From: Lycocorax pyrrhopterus obiensis
Taxonomy: Eukaryota; Chordata; Aves; Passeriformes; Paradisaeidae
NCBI GenBank assembly: GCA_014706295.1
Contig: JACSVZ010000002.1
Coordinates: forward strand, 59,109,617 to 59,173,616
Length of the DNA: 64,000 nt
Direction: 5' to 3'
The position numbers were made by a program, and so were the translations under genes. Positions 11,926 through 25,962 of this stretch are shown here, one piece after another. The notes beneath the pieces are model-generated. The model had not been told where the DNA came from. It searched no databases and was given only the letters and a program-made list of their open reading frames with translations. The stretch's first letter is position 1; every line of letters starts with the position of its first letter.

Positions 11926-14900
11926 GTCTCATCCATGTAATGGTACTAGCCACAGGCTCCTATAAAGTACAATTATCAATTTACCTGGATATATGGATGT
12001 GCACAAGAGGGGAATGTGAAAAGGTGCTTCTCTGGGCCCCAAATGCCTAGACAGACACAGCACTTCAAACATGTAACAAAAACTGAGACTGCAACAAGTT
12101 GTTCTCTTTGCAATTGCTATCTAAGATAGCCACACTAATGCAGGAACAGGAGCAAGGTCTGAAATGCCAGGCAGGGGACCAGGCACTTCTGTTTGACTTC
12201 AGGAATTAAACCATTTTACAGGCCCTCTCCCACACTGCCGGAACACATTTCACAGCTGACCTCACTCAGATACCCCCGGCTCCTTCACGTAAGGGGCAGC
12301 ACACATGCGCAGCCCTGGCAGACAGAAGCCCGGCCAAGATCTTGCAGGCAGTTCTGGCCCCACTGCTCAGGTGCTGTTTATCCAACCCTTGCTAACTCCT
12401 GGGAAACCTTGTATTCAAGGGTCTGAAGCAAACAGCAACACCAGCTGAGACACCTCTTTTTTCTGTTGATCTGCAAGCTTTACAGGTTCTCTACCTAGTA
12501 GGAACATACTTTGCAAGAACATTTAACGTTATGTGTTATTTCACTGTAACTGGCAAAACATATATTGTCATGTATTCAATTGTGTTTTCCAGCAAATATT
12601 TACTGGGGTAGCTAAAGGCACACTCAAGCCACAGTGGTAGTCTGAGAAACAGCAAAAGGAAGCTCTGAACAGGAGACATTTCCCTCCGCAAACAGGGACC
12701 TGTTCTGTGCAGTGCAGTGGCAATATGCATGGGTCACACAGTAAAGGACACGTTTGCTGCTGTGGCATCTACTGTGGGGTAGGGAATTAAAACATCCCTA
12801 TTCTGCTTTTCATGTGCATGCCTGACAACAACGCAGGGACAAATCTCCACAATTGGCTTGATACAACAGTCTTCCGAAGCAAGTTCAAGTTTTCTAAAAA
12901 ATCTTTGTTTTTCCCAATGGAAGAACCTATTAGGTGTTCAAGTGATTAATAAACTGCTTGGAAATGGGAATATCTACCCATTTAAGATTCCTAGATTGTC
13001 CCCCTCCATTAAGAAGCAGCACTGCTTCTCTTCTACCAACATTTTTAGCACATGCTTCAAGCTGGCATTTTAATTTAAGATATACACTGCTGTTTAGCAA
13101 CCATTAAAGACTTGCAGCGATCAAGATTAATGCACATTAGTTATTATGTGGAATTTAAAGTACTTTTAGAATTCATTAGGGAAACTAGAGCTATTTTTCT
13201 TGATCGGAACAATGTTGCCTTACAGTACTCCCGCTAATGTCCTAGGTCTCAACAGGGGCACACAATGAAGGATTAAAAACCTTCACTGACAGTTCTTAAT
13301 GTACTTCTTGGTTTCCTTATTCTCAAGAGATATTTAGATATCCACATATCTTACTAAGGAAAAATATAAATTGTTTAATAGCTCATAAATTGCACTGAAG
13401 CATTCAGCCTAACTAAAGGAAAAAATGCTGCCTAAATTACCTGAGGGGCAACCCCCTGCTATTCTCCAGTTCCCAGTGCAGCTCTCTCACCAACAGGCAA
13501 ACCAAAGCAGCACGTTACAGGCTTGCCTCACCCTGAACTTCTGCTTTACATCTTCCTTATCCCACGCCATTTGCCACAGATGCAGAACAACATTAATATC
13601 TATGGACTGCTGGAACAGGGTAGTGGTGCTGGGGGTCATAAGTCCATAAATACTCACACAGTGCTGGGAGAACTGTTACGTGAGTGGAAGCAGGATACTG
13701 GAACCTGGTGTTTTTAATTACTCCTATGCAGGAACAGAAATACATCCAAAACAATCTGATGCTCCAGTTTCTTAGTGGAATGCAGATTCCATGAGAGGAA
13801 GGAACTGTCCCCTCTGTGTGTCACAAGTGCTCTGAAGTTGAAGACAGAATGAAATGTTTTTCCTACTCCTCCCTTTGTGAGTGAACAATAGGAGCTCAGG
13901 TTTTTAAATTCACTCAGGATTCTAGTTCTCCCCCTCTCGCCCTGGCAATCACATGAACCAAGCTCATTCTTCATGGTGGCAGACCATTAAGCAGATCAAG
14001 TCAGTAACTCCCAAATTGTTTCCCATTGTCCTAGTTTCTTGCAGCCTTCATTTCTTCAAACTTAAATTGTGCTTTTGGCATTTTTTGGATCTAGGAATAC
14101 CTAAATGAAATGTTTCACACAACAGCATCTCTCCCAACTGGGCTAGAGGAATCAGCATCAGGTAACTGCCCTTTGCGTGTTGTTCTGAAAACTCTTCACT
14201 CCCACAACCTAGAAGCTCAAGGGGTAGCATTACATTATCAAGAGTTCTCCCTGTCTGGAAGCTTCTCATATGGGGTCAGACAGCTACTAGAACCCTGGGT
14301 TAGGCTGGAATCTCATCACCACAAGCTCTCCTTCTTCACCACAAGCACCTAACTCTGCTGTAGGCTCCCAGGACCTGCTCAGGGCTATTCTGACTCCCAG
14401 GTAGTTAATCCATGCACTCTCCTTCAACATCAACCTCAGCAATGTGGATTTTACAGATCATTTAACTGTGTTTCTTTTTTCCCGAACCTGGTGGGGGAAG
14501 GGTGGTTGTAGCCTGCCTTCTATCAGAGGATATTTTCCTCCAAATTTGGCCAAACCAGCACAAATACTAATTAATGCAAACAAAACACTCTTTCTTGATT
14601 CTGAGACAAACTCATCTCAGCTGCAGAAGCACAAGAAAAACAGAGATAGATGAAAAGACAATCATGTTGACTTAATTTCTTCTCACCAGACTTGATCACT
14701 GCTTCAGCCTAGGTTTGGGGTCCTGGAAGGGTACCAGGATCCTCCCCTCCCTGCCACATACAGCCTCTTCTCCAAACTGAAGCGTTTTTCATTGCTTTGC
14801 ACTTTCTTCTTCATCTGGCCTCAGTTAAACAAGAATCCTCTGCTAGAAAGCACATCTCTTTTCTCTCTTCTTTCTCTCTGATTATGTGAATGCCTCTCAT

Positions 14901-17900
14901 AATTTTTCAGCCCTCACTCTTCCAAAAATGATAGCAACAAATGATTTCTAAAGTCTGCTTCTACAAAAATCCAGCTCTTGTAGACTGGTGCTTCTTGCAG
15001 ATATATTACAGAAAATTACATTCCCTCAGGCTGTAGTCACTCCATTGTCCCAGGATGGAAGCTATTAGTTAATGGCTCTGCAGTGATGAAAGGCAATGAC
15101 TGCAGAAAGACTTCTATTTCAAATACATTGACGCATTAGTGAGAAATCAATTTCATTACTTCACTCAGAACTCTTAAGTTATAGACAGAGTCATTGAATC
15201 ATTATAGATGGCAAAAGTTAGACCAGAGAAATGTAAGAATAACAGCAAATCCTGTACATACTTTAGCATTTATTAGCACATTTAAGGAGAAAAGGAGAAC
15301 ACAAGGCAAATATTCTCATGCTTGATGACCTATGTTATGATTCCAAACTTTTGCCCCTAGAAAAAACGGCAACTTAGATTCCTCAGTTCATTTTACAAAT
15401 ACCAGCACACTTCTATCGAAAAGCACGAAAACCTATTTAGTCTTAAAGGGAATTGAGAAAAATAAAGATGTATTTTACCAGCACTTTCCTAATTCTAGTA
15501 ACATACTGGTAACAGACTTTTAATTGCTTGTCCATCCTTCCCCTGAAGTACTAGAACTGTTAGAACTTAAGCTTCATATACACTTGCACAGTTAATCTAC
15601 ATAACAGTGAGAAAGGAAAACACATGACCAAAAAATGGTATTGATGACTTTGTACATAGAGAATTTCATTAAAAACATACTAAGACAAACTAGCTTTCAA
15701 ATCTGATACTGAAAACAGTTAGTATAAGAGAACTTTATGCTATTTTTCACTTTTCCAAGGACACTTCTTTTCCTGATCTCAATTGCATAATTGCTATATC
15801 AATTAACAGGTATAACCATAGTATAAGTGCAATCCAAGTAATAACAACTGCACACACACACAAGTGGACTGAATAATATTGTATTATTGCATCTGAACAA
15901 CTTCTAGGTATTTTCACAGACAGTAAAAGAAGCTGAAGGCAGATGGTCACTCTAAACACACTATATTTCAAAGCATTTTCAAGCTTCCCATCTGATGTGG
16001 TCTAACACAAACACAAGTATTATAACCCACCATTTTCTGAGGAAAGCAGCCTTGTGCAGTTTGTATGTCTTTTGCCAACTTACATATTATGGAGGGAAAC
16101 ATCAAGATACCACAGAACTATGTTAAAGTATCTCACACAAGTTCACAGCACCACTGTTCAGCTTTTTGGTGAACAATGAAAAAAATCTTTTTAGAACTAC
16201 AACAACTTACATTATTCTTAACATAAAACTTATTAGATTTAGGTGACAGTTTAAGTGGTGAACACCTCACTTAAACCACCAAATGCTAAAGAAACTTGCC
16301 AAAGGAAGCAGTATCATATCCATAGAGAAAGGCTTTGGAAAAAATCTCTTAGGAAAAGGAAAGAAAGTTAAAAAATTCAACTGCTGTTTATATTTGACAG
16401 GCTTGATGTGAAAAGAACCCTTATGTTTTGTGGATGTAAATGTTACTGAGAAGCCATTTATTCAAGTTGTTTAGGAACACTGCACAAGAAAAACAGCTCA
16501 GATATTCTTTCCAAAACGAATCATCCCAGGAGAAATCAGCAAAAGTCATTCAGTCCTCCTGAACTTCAGCTATGGCACCTGCTTTGTAAGACTTATGAAA
16601 AAACCCCAAGTCTTAATGATAATATTGCTGTTTACAAGGACAAGATCAGCACCACTGAACATGCAACAAGTCAGCAGCACCCTGGATGTATTCCATTCTG
16701 CTGCTGCAGCTGTGAGCAGGCCACGAGCAGCCCTCTAAGGGCAAGGAAGCACTGTCCCTGCATGCTGGAGAGCAGAGCCAGCTCTCTTAGGACAGCTGCC
16801 ATGGACATAATATGCATACCTACAACTCTGGTCATTTAGGACTGTGGGAAAGGCCCAGCTGTACCTTAAAGAGATGCCTTGAGATCAACCCAGGCTCTAA
16901 CAGTGCACATTAATTCTGTGCCAAGGTTTGCTTGGTTGAACCCGAGAACTTTTAGACTGTGCAGTTCACTTTCTAAAAGCCTTTAAGAGGATAAGAATCT
17001 CCACTTTAGAGAAGGGAAAAAAACCCTGCAATGGAAATTTAGCAGCTTGACACTTTTGAGCAAACATGCACAAGCTGAGCATTTGCTCCTTGTAGGAAAT
17101 ATAGAGAAATACAAGACCAAGACTGAAGTCTCATGATCGAAATGTGAACCAGCACTTTAGTTAATTTTAGCTGCAGTTAATAGTCTAGATGTGTGAAAGT
17201 TCACACTCTCAGCTCTCTCCTGTGACTTTTTTTTTCCTTATCCAGTTAATGATCTGAGGCTTTCCAAAATGCCTGTTCCTCTTTAACAGATATTATATTA
17301 GACCTTTGCAGTAACTCAAAGTGTTTCAGAACATGTCAGAAGCAGCTATGAAGTGAACAATGTCCTTCTATGATTTTTCCTGAAGCAAACTTTGCATCTG
17401 TCACTTGTGCTTAGTGTATCAATGATGTACTTTTGTTGGGAGTCTTAGAACAAGGACCTTCCTCTTCAGTGGTTGAATCAGCACACCTTTGTTTCCCTGT
17501 GCATTTTATGCATCGCTGAACATGCAACACACCTGGTTAGATCCGTATTTTCTCAGCAATCTTTCAGTGATTCTGAGTTTTGATTTTGCAGTAAATGAAG
17601 ATTGAACCAGTTGAGTATCTCAACATCCCTGTGCACAGTGAAACCCCTTTCTCCTTTCTTTGCACATTAATAATTTCAACATCGGAAAACTATTTTATCA
17701 AGAAAAAAATTGGGATACATCTTTGACAAATAGAAAGAAGAGAGTCCTGTAACATTTCATGTAAGAATACAGCAAGAATAGATATAAATATATAGAAGAA
17801 TTAAAATTGCTTATCCATTTTGACATGAGTTGTAAGCCTAGTGCAGTGACTGGAAAACTAGAATTTCAGGTAATTATATCACATCTGAAAAGATTCACTG

Positions 17901-20900
17901 AAGAACTCCTATTCAAACACATCTTTGTTGAAGTCTCAACCCCAAGTTTGAAAGTTTGAGTGTCAGGTGTCAAAGACCAGCTCTGGAGTAATTTGTGTCT
18001 CATGCAATCCCTTTCATTACAGAACAGTAACTGATGCCAGAAGAACAAGAAGAAGATGTTGCTTCCTCTAGAGTTCTACCTACGACAACCCTCAGTGTCT
18101 TGCAAAACAGAGTTTAAGTTTCTTACTGCAAACTCTGGACAGGAAAAAGCAGCTCCTTTTCATCTGCTCATCACACTAAAGTACTTTCAAAGCTAGGCTA
18201 GTACTTTTTCCATTCCTTCACTCTGGAAATACTACTATCCATGTTATGTAACTGCAAAAAATATTTTTTTTTAAACAAAAGGGGACTTGAGAGAAAAAGT
18301 ACCATGCAGTTCTGAGGTTTGTATCTCTCTGAAAACTAGCTTACAAGTCTCCTGCTTTCCACAGGATTAAGAGCATGCTTATGGGAAGGAGAAAAATGTA
18401 CAAATATGAGTAGTAGTTAGCTCCATGGGTGTTGTAGTTTTGCATCTGCAACATTACCTTCTTATTTTCATTTAAAAACATTTTATTTCTTCCTTGAACA
18501 GTGGTTGGAAAAACCTGAGCCACCTTAAGGGGGAAAAAAACAAGTATATTTTGAATTGATGAGTGCTTCCTCACATTGGTTCCTCTCTAGTGACCAATAT
18601 TCTTTTTGCTGCTTTGCTTTTGAAGATTAGTGAAATCTACACATTTCTCCCATTTGTCAAATAAATCCTAAGTAACTTCACCTGAAACATGATGTCATAC
18701 TTCAGTAGGCATAAATGTGCAGTAGGGAAAGGTAATCTCTTTTAAGTATTCTGTAAGGCATCTGTGAAGAATTTCTTACAGCTTTAATTCCCTCACAGAA
18801 TCATACAATTTCTAAAGAAACCTAAGGCTACAGGCTGTCAACATTGTTGTTTAATCTCTTAAATGTCACCATCAAGAATCAGAGTAAAGAAAACTAAAGC
18901 AATGTGTGCTTCCCAAATGGAGCTGCAAGCACAAAGCTTGCTTAATCACACAACATACCTTTCTCAAATCTCCTGATTTTAATATTCATAATATTTTTCT
19001 AGAGCATTAGATAGGCACACAAAGAATATACAACACCATGTTCCAGACAAGCAAATGAAATATATTTTATTAAGAAAACACAGTCTTTTTCCTACAGGAT
19101 TCACTAATGAGTCTTCATAAAACTGCCCAGGTTGAACTGCAGAGATCTTTCCATTGCACACAAGTTTATCCCTCAGAACTGATGCCTAGGTTTTGGGGGG
19201 AGTTGCCCATTTCTTTCCCTTTTTCAATTTTTTAAAATAACTAAGATAAAAGAAGCTACGACTATTTATATCATTAAAAGCTGATCTCTTTATATATGTA
19301 ATTTCCAGTATGAAAGCTATTGCTTTTAAAATGCTTTATCTTTAACACATATACAAGACAGCAATTACTTAAAATTTCTTCTTATAAAGATTATAATTTG
19401 AATTTTTTTATTAGTGCAACACAGCTTTTTGTCCCTGTTGCCCAAGAAATGATGAGTTTCAGTCTCTGTCTTATTGTATTTTATGATCCCCAGATAGGAA
19501 GGACAATCGAGACATACATAAATATACACATATGCAGTAAGAACTTTCATTTCTAAAAGAAAGCCATTTGAAGGGTTTAATAGATTTGACAGTGTCCTTT
19601 TAAAATCAAGATAGGTTTTATCAATTGTCCTTTCAGAAATCTTAAGATTACGTAAAAGCTCTTATTTAATGGAAACAGATGACAACTTTCTGAAGCCTAA
19701 GGAAAAAAAAGAAGACAGATAATGTTGAAGAGAGAAAATAAGTGTTCAGGAATTCAGGGAGTATAAAAGCCTCAGCCAGCCCATGGGAATTATTCATTCA
19801 CGTTTTTATTTATAGAAAGATACTATGGCATATTCATTTAGAAGAGTGGCTTCAGATAATGGGAAGTCTAACCAATTACAGAGCTGTAAAATACTACCAG
19901 CATGAGTAAATGACAGAATATCTAAGATAGACACTCCTGTACCTAAACTCTTAAGACATTCAAATAGTATGATTCAGAAACTTCTCTTCCTCCAGACTGG
20001 GGGCCATTGAAAGACTTATTTAAAAGAATATACAATCATTCCATTATCCCTGAAAGGGTTGTACCATTCACAGAAAGGGTGCACCACAGCAGCAAGAAAC
20101 TCCAGTGATGACTCTGCCATGCAAGGTATGCAGTGCTTTACACCCAAAGTACCTCATTTTGATTTACAAGAGCGTATTTTCCTCTCTATTGTCTTTAGGA
20201 TTTGATTTTTCTGGGTTATCTTTCCTCTGATCCCCCAGAACAATCCATCAAGGTATCATCCCTGTGTCATATCTTTTCTATTAGGTTCCCTAAAATTTCT
20301 ACCTTCCTTTCTTCTCGTAATTCAAATCCTCCCTCATCCTCACAAGAAAAACCTGCCTTTTCCCCCAGACATCCAGCCATGTAAAAATTGAAAAGTGATG
20401 AAATGGAGAAGGGATCCCCATCTGAAAAGAACTGCAAAGCGTTTTGCTGGAAAGAAAAAGACATTCCTTGGATAAGCAATATGAATGTCAGAGCCATTAC
20501 ACTCTAATATTCATCTTATACTTGTGCCCTAAGCTTCTGCTCTAAAGCATCATGTTAAAGCTCATATATTTTCCTTTATGAACAGTTAAGGAGGTTAAAT
20601 CCATGAAGAGCTGGAAAGAGAACTTCACAAACACAGGCAATGGTAATAGTTTGAGGGGCTATTTTTATTGTAAAAAAAAATTTAGCAGTGCTAAAACTTT
20701 GCAGGAGGTGACAGCAATTATCAAAGACATTTTAATGGGTACAGTGAAGGAAAACTTTCAAGGCTGGTAATAGTTTATGTCACTGTTGTCGAGCTCTTTT
20801 GGAAGATGAGCCTTTCTACTGAGGAGAACATGTCATTTCCCCTTTTTTCTTCCATACTTTGATGCAATGTGTCAATAGTATCTAGAGAAAGCTATTTTTA

Positions 20901-21559
20901 TTGGGAACAGTTTTTAATCACTGGCTACGTATCAAATATTTTTACAGAAAACCATCCTTACAAAAAATGCTCCTTAGTTTTTACAGTTGTACAAAACAGG
21001 GGCAACCAGACTCTGTGGGGAGGATCACTTCCCTCTCTTTCTTTCCAGCAAGATATACAAAGATCAGATCAGCATCACAGGATAAGCTGGGCTGTTCTTG
21101 ACAATAGAAAACTCATGTTATTCGAGTATTATCAGGTGCAACATGAGCACGTTGCAAGAGACAGCAAGCAAACTTTAGACCCACTGATAGAAGCTAGGGC
21201 ACTGCAGAACCCCGATTTATGTACTGCAGCTCCACAGAATGCTCCCAGATGGGTGCAAAGGCAGTGGAATAAAGGAAAACAACTCAAAACAAGCCCTTCT
21301 GAGATAGCACAATGGAAACATCCTATTTGTACTCAGTTCTGGAGGGTTTATAAGCTATTCAAAAGAAGCTGTCTGTCGGGAAGTTGTGCTGCTTGGAGGC
21401 GCTGGACCTGAATTTGTACAAGCTCAGCTCCAGCGGTTCAGTGTTCATTAGTATGTACCCAGCTCTTAGTTACATTGTTCAAATATTTACTCCATGTTCC
21501 CCACTCCTTCAGGACACAGTAGGGCCTCAGCCTTCCTTTCAGAGCACTGCGCAGTGCTG

Positions 21560-22590
21560 ACCCCAAGCAACAGAGAAGCCAGTGAGGATAGGTGCTCTGC
21601 TGGATCTCAGGCATAAATGAGGCAGAGGCGTGAGGGCTGAAGGCAGCCTTAGCTGCAATGACCATGAGACAACAGGAAGGCCTTGTACCGTAAGTATGAA
21701 ATGGGAAAATGTGAGCCTGCTGCTGAATGGGGCAAGGGGACCCAGTGACACAGGACATGAAAAAGGCTGAGGTAATGTAATAATGTCTCCTTTGCCTCAG
21801 TCTTTCTTTACTAGCAGGACAAACCTTCAGGGGCCAGAGAGAACTCCAGCAAGGAAGAGGTACCCTTGGTGGAAGAGGATCAGCGCAGGGAAGGACTCTT
21901 AAGCAAATGGGTCATACCTGAGTCCATGGCCCCTGACAGGATGCATCCACGAGTGCCAAGGGAGGTGGGTGATGTCATTGTGAGGCCACTCTCAGTCTTT
22001 AAGAGATTATGGTGGTTGAGAGATGTGCTTCATGACTGGAGGAATGCAAATGTCACTCCTACCTTTAAAAGCAGCAGGACTGAGGGAAGGTCAGCCTCAC
22101 CTCAGTCCCTGGGAAGGTGAAAGAGCAACTGATCCAGGAAATGTTGTGTGACATTTCCAGTCACATGAAGGACAAGGTGATCAGTAGTGCTGAACATAGG
22201 TTCACCACGGGGAAACTGCTTGACCAACCTGATAGACTTCAACAATGAAATGACTGGCTTGGTAAATGAGGGGAAAGCAGAGGGTACTTCACTAAGGCCT
22301 TTGGTTCTGTTTCTCAAGACCATCAGACACTCTTGATGTAGGAGCGGAGTGCAGATCTAATCAACATGTACAAAATCCTGAATGGATAACGTGAAGAAAA
22401 TGCAGCCAGGTTCTTCTTAGTGGTGCCAAGGACAGGACGAGAGGCAACAGGCACAAACTCAAATACAGGAAGCTCCCTCTGAGCATCAGGGAACAGTTTC
22501 TCACTGTGATGGTGATTAAGCACTGGCACAGGTTATCTAGAGAGGTTCTTGAGGCTTTATCCTTGGAGATACTGAAAACTGCAGCAGTAT
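21560..22590 (+). mobile_element. Internally deleted CR1 LINE (endonuclease and RT fragments)
   Basis: Plus-strand translation in shifting frames gives CR1 ORF2 pieces in order. Near 21590-21660 there is an endonuclease end (GALLDL, then SLSCNDHE, corresponding to the usual SDHE motif). A segment matching the inter-domain region follows at 21690-21800 (LLNGA, then the AEV...FASVF equivalent). At 21910-22120 comes the start of the reverse transcriptase (DRMHPRVPREVGDVIVRPLS, then WRNANVTPTFK). At 22180-22320 is the motif resembling FSKAFDTVSH. It then jumps near 22325 to the 3' region (DLINMYKILNG equivalent, then the ARFF block and 3' UTR). The RT catalytic core and the last 3' bases are missing, and stops and frameshifts break every frame. 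The 5' limit is approximate. Confidence 0.85.
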
Positions 22591-25500
22591 CACCTTGCCC
22601 CTCTAGCCCTTTTGAGAACTCTTGTCTTACATTAGTATTTCATGCTTCTCAGTCCTCAAACACCAGAAACTTTATGATCATGTGAAGGACCCGATGCAGA
22701 ACAATGCTAGATTAGGCTTGCAGAGATATGAAATCATTCATCTTCTCTGTTATGGGAGCTGCTTCCAGTGATGAGCACCTGGGGATCCATCTGAGGGCCA
22801 GAAGAACTTTAAGAGAGACATCTGGCACTCCCCTGTTCTTGCCTGATCTCCCTTTCACCCAAATATATTCCAAAACTTTTAGAAAAAAACCCAGCAGCAT
22901 GCTGGTCCTGCCACCACCACCATAGCACTAGAACACAGAGATGGGCACACTTGCTATAATGAGATCTATTTTTCCCATCTTTTTTGTTCTCCATTGCCTC
23001 AAAACCCAATCCATTGCTTCCCAGCTGCGGCTGTGGTGGTCATAATCACTGCATAGTCTCTAGTGTTTTACATACTGATGCACTGGCTCTCAGAGAAAAA
23101 AGAACCACAGCTGAACAAATCCAGGCTATACATTATAACGACAAGATATTAAGTGATCTATCTCTGCAAATCTGCTGCAAATTTGAATCCCTTCTTCCTG
23201 GACAACTCATGATACCAGAAAACGGTGGAAAAAACAGAAAATAGGAACAGCTTCCTGTGCCTGGAAGAATTTCCAGAGTGTCATCTGTCTCATTATGAAT
23301 TTGGGAATAAGGTTCCTTGCAAAATTCTGCAAGAGGAAGAACTTCTCAGGGGCTACTCAAGGTTTCTGGAAAAAGAACTCTACAGAATCCCAGAGGCGTG
23401 CTTTTGACAACTTCCTTCAGTTCATCTGAATGTATCTGGTTTTGTGCCTACATTTCTGTATGTGGATAAAACACAATTTCAAGCAAGAACACACCACATG
23501 ACCACTGCAAACACTGAGATTATGGTAATTCATGACTAAGACTCTACTGAGAACAGTATGAATACATGAATCACATACAATTTTCTGATTTTCTCAATGC
23601 AGCAGCAGCTCATGTATCTAAAGCTGAAGATGGTACAAATTGCCTGTTAGGCTCTTCCCTGAATGTGTAAGAAAACGTTTGTACACATTGCAGATAATTA
23701 AGCTGTTGGGCTGCTTGCTTTCCTAGGTAGGCATCCTAAACAGAATAAAGGACTTGTAATTATTGCAGCTTTTCACTTTTAAGTCTTGCAGGTTGCAGAT
23801 GCAATTTATATACGTAGCCAAGAGAAGACTTACCAATGTAAGTTGTAATTTTTCAGTGTAACTGGATGACAGTAGAGTGTTACAGACAACATCAAAGGAG
23901 TAAAGCTAACTGTAAAATTGCAGAGAAGACTTCTCTGAAAAAAAACTTAGGCAAACTGCAATGACATCTTTCCCCCACATACTGAATATTCAGATTCCTT
24001 TTCTCAAGTATTTTTCTTAGTTTTCTTGACAACTGGATGCACACTGTTTACCAACAAGACTAATCAGCAGCCGGAAACACAACTGTAATTTAGTCTGCAA
24101 CTTAACTGAAGCTGTAGTAGGTATATTTTCAGTAACAGCTTGGAACTTTAGGTCATTAAAATCATTAACAAGCTTGAAGATATGAATGACTCATCTACTT
24201 AAGTGCTTCCATAAAGAAACTGAGCCATGCATTCATTTGCTTATACAGCTGTTTTTGCCATTTATCAGTGTCATGCTTATAATTTAAGTAATTTAGCCAC
24301 TTGAAATTTTAAAATAGCGTATTGCAATGTCCCAGCATTTAAATGATCAAGAAATAACTGCAAAATTATGTTCACTGTCTAGATAGAGGAGTATCAAAAG
24401 AGATTAAAAAAGGAATCCAACTCTGTAAGTGTACAGAAGTTTAAACAGAAAAACTCCAGTGACCTTTTTACTTTTGTCCTATTGACACTGTGTGCACTGA
24501 GACAATACATCTGGCATTCATGCATGTGTGCCTTACAGCTGATTAAAGGCAGAAGTAGGGTTTTACTCTGGACAAGCTCTCAGCTCATTCTGTGCATTGA
24601 AGGTGCATTAGTGGCTGGCCCACAGCAAGCTCTTGGAGTGAAACCCCAGCTTACACCGACCTAAAGGAAATGATGAATCCTGAGATCCCTTTGGGAGCCA
24701 CACCAAAGCATTGCTTCAAAGGCACACTCCTCACTGGGCTACAACACTAATGGAGATACAACCTCCAAGTACCAGAGGCACTCTCACTGTTACCATTTGC
24801 TTCCCTGCTGAGCACCTACTTTGTACACAGAAACTGCTTCTTCATTTCTCACAACTGCTTTCAAACATTTGCCACTAAATGTACTGCAGCCTCCTCTCTG
24901 ATTTACCTCTGACGAAATCTGAAATAAACAATATATCCATTTATTTTATGCTCTTGCTAATTGTTTCCTGAACAGCTAGAGTAGTTCAAACCATACTTGA
25001 TGATTTATGAGCTTTTAGACTTGTCCACATGAATTTTTCTATGAGATCATAAAGCTTAATTCCTTTGAATTAAGAATAAAATAAAAAACTTTACCACAGC
25101 AGCAGAAGAAAACTAAACACAAAATCTAAAAGTGAAGGACATGCAAACCAGATGTGGAAGTTTAAGATATTAATGAAAAGATAATTTCTCTGTAGAACCC
25201 TAACAAATTGATATAGATTTTATCTCAAAAATCCCCCTGGGGAACAGTCCACTCTATGAGATAGCGTAGGCTATCAAATGAAGAAGAAAAATATTTTTCA
25301 CCAACTCTGAGGTTTTCTCACTTGTATTTGAGAATTCCATTCAGTTTTTCTAAAAAGCAATGCCAACCTCCCTTTCTAAGTGTTCTCTCTTGCAGCAGAT
25401 CTCCCAGATACCCTTTCATTTGCAGAAATTAATTATTATTTTCTTTTTTTTACTAGAAATGTAATATTCCCCTAAAATATCAATTTAGTTAGGCATGCCA

Positions 25501-25920
25501 GACATTTTTGTCCTCTATCATCAAATAAAATAGTGTACTGAAAATAGCATCACACATTTTACTCCTTAGAGCACACCTACCTACCAGTATCTCCCAGCAT
25601 CTTTCCACCTCTCAGGGGGTTTAGGAGGGCATAGAACTTCCCTCCACATCTTCACCTTCTCCTGACACCCCAAATGCCACAAAACCATGAAATAACTCTC
25701 ATACATGCATTTTTCAACCCCGTATTTCCATATCATTTAAAGTTAGTCTTCCAGGGATAACATGCCATAGATACACCTCATAGCTTTGGAGAGGGAGGAA
25801 AAACCACAACCTCTAGTTTCACAGGGCATTCGTTATAGCAGAATGCAGTCTTAACTAAATTTAATACTGAGAAAAAGCTTGAAAATCACATTTTTAGCAC
25901 AGAAAAACCTACAGAGACTT

Positions 25921-25962
25921 TTCTATTAGTAAAGACTTACTAGGAAGTCTTTACTAATAGAA
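25921..25962. repeat. Perfect 18-bp inverted repeat with 6-base loop
   Basis: The left arm at 25921-25938 (TTCTATTAGTAAAGACTT) is the exact reverse complement of the right arm at 25945-25962, separated by ACTAGG. Partial complementarity continues a few bases outward. It is not part of any repeat I recognise. Confidence 0.9.

Noticed and set aside
18790..18815. CACAGAATCATACAATTTCT as an inverted CR1 terminus
   Set aside because: Only the first 20 or so bases fit; the following bases do not continue into the CR1 tail, so it is too short to call.
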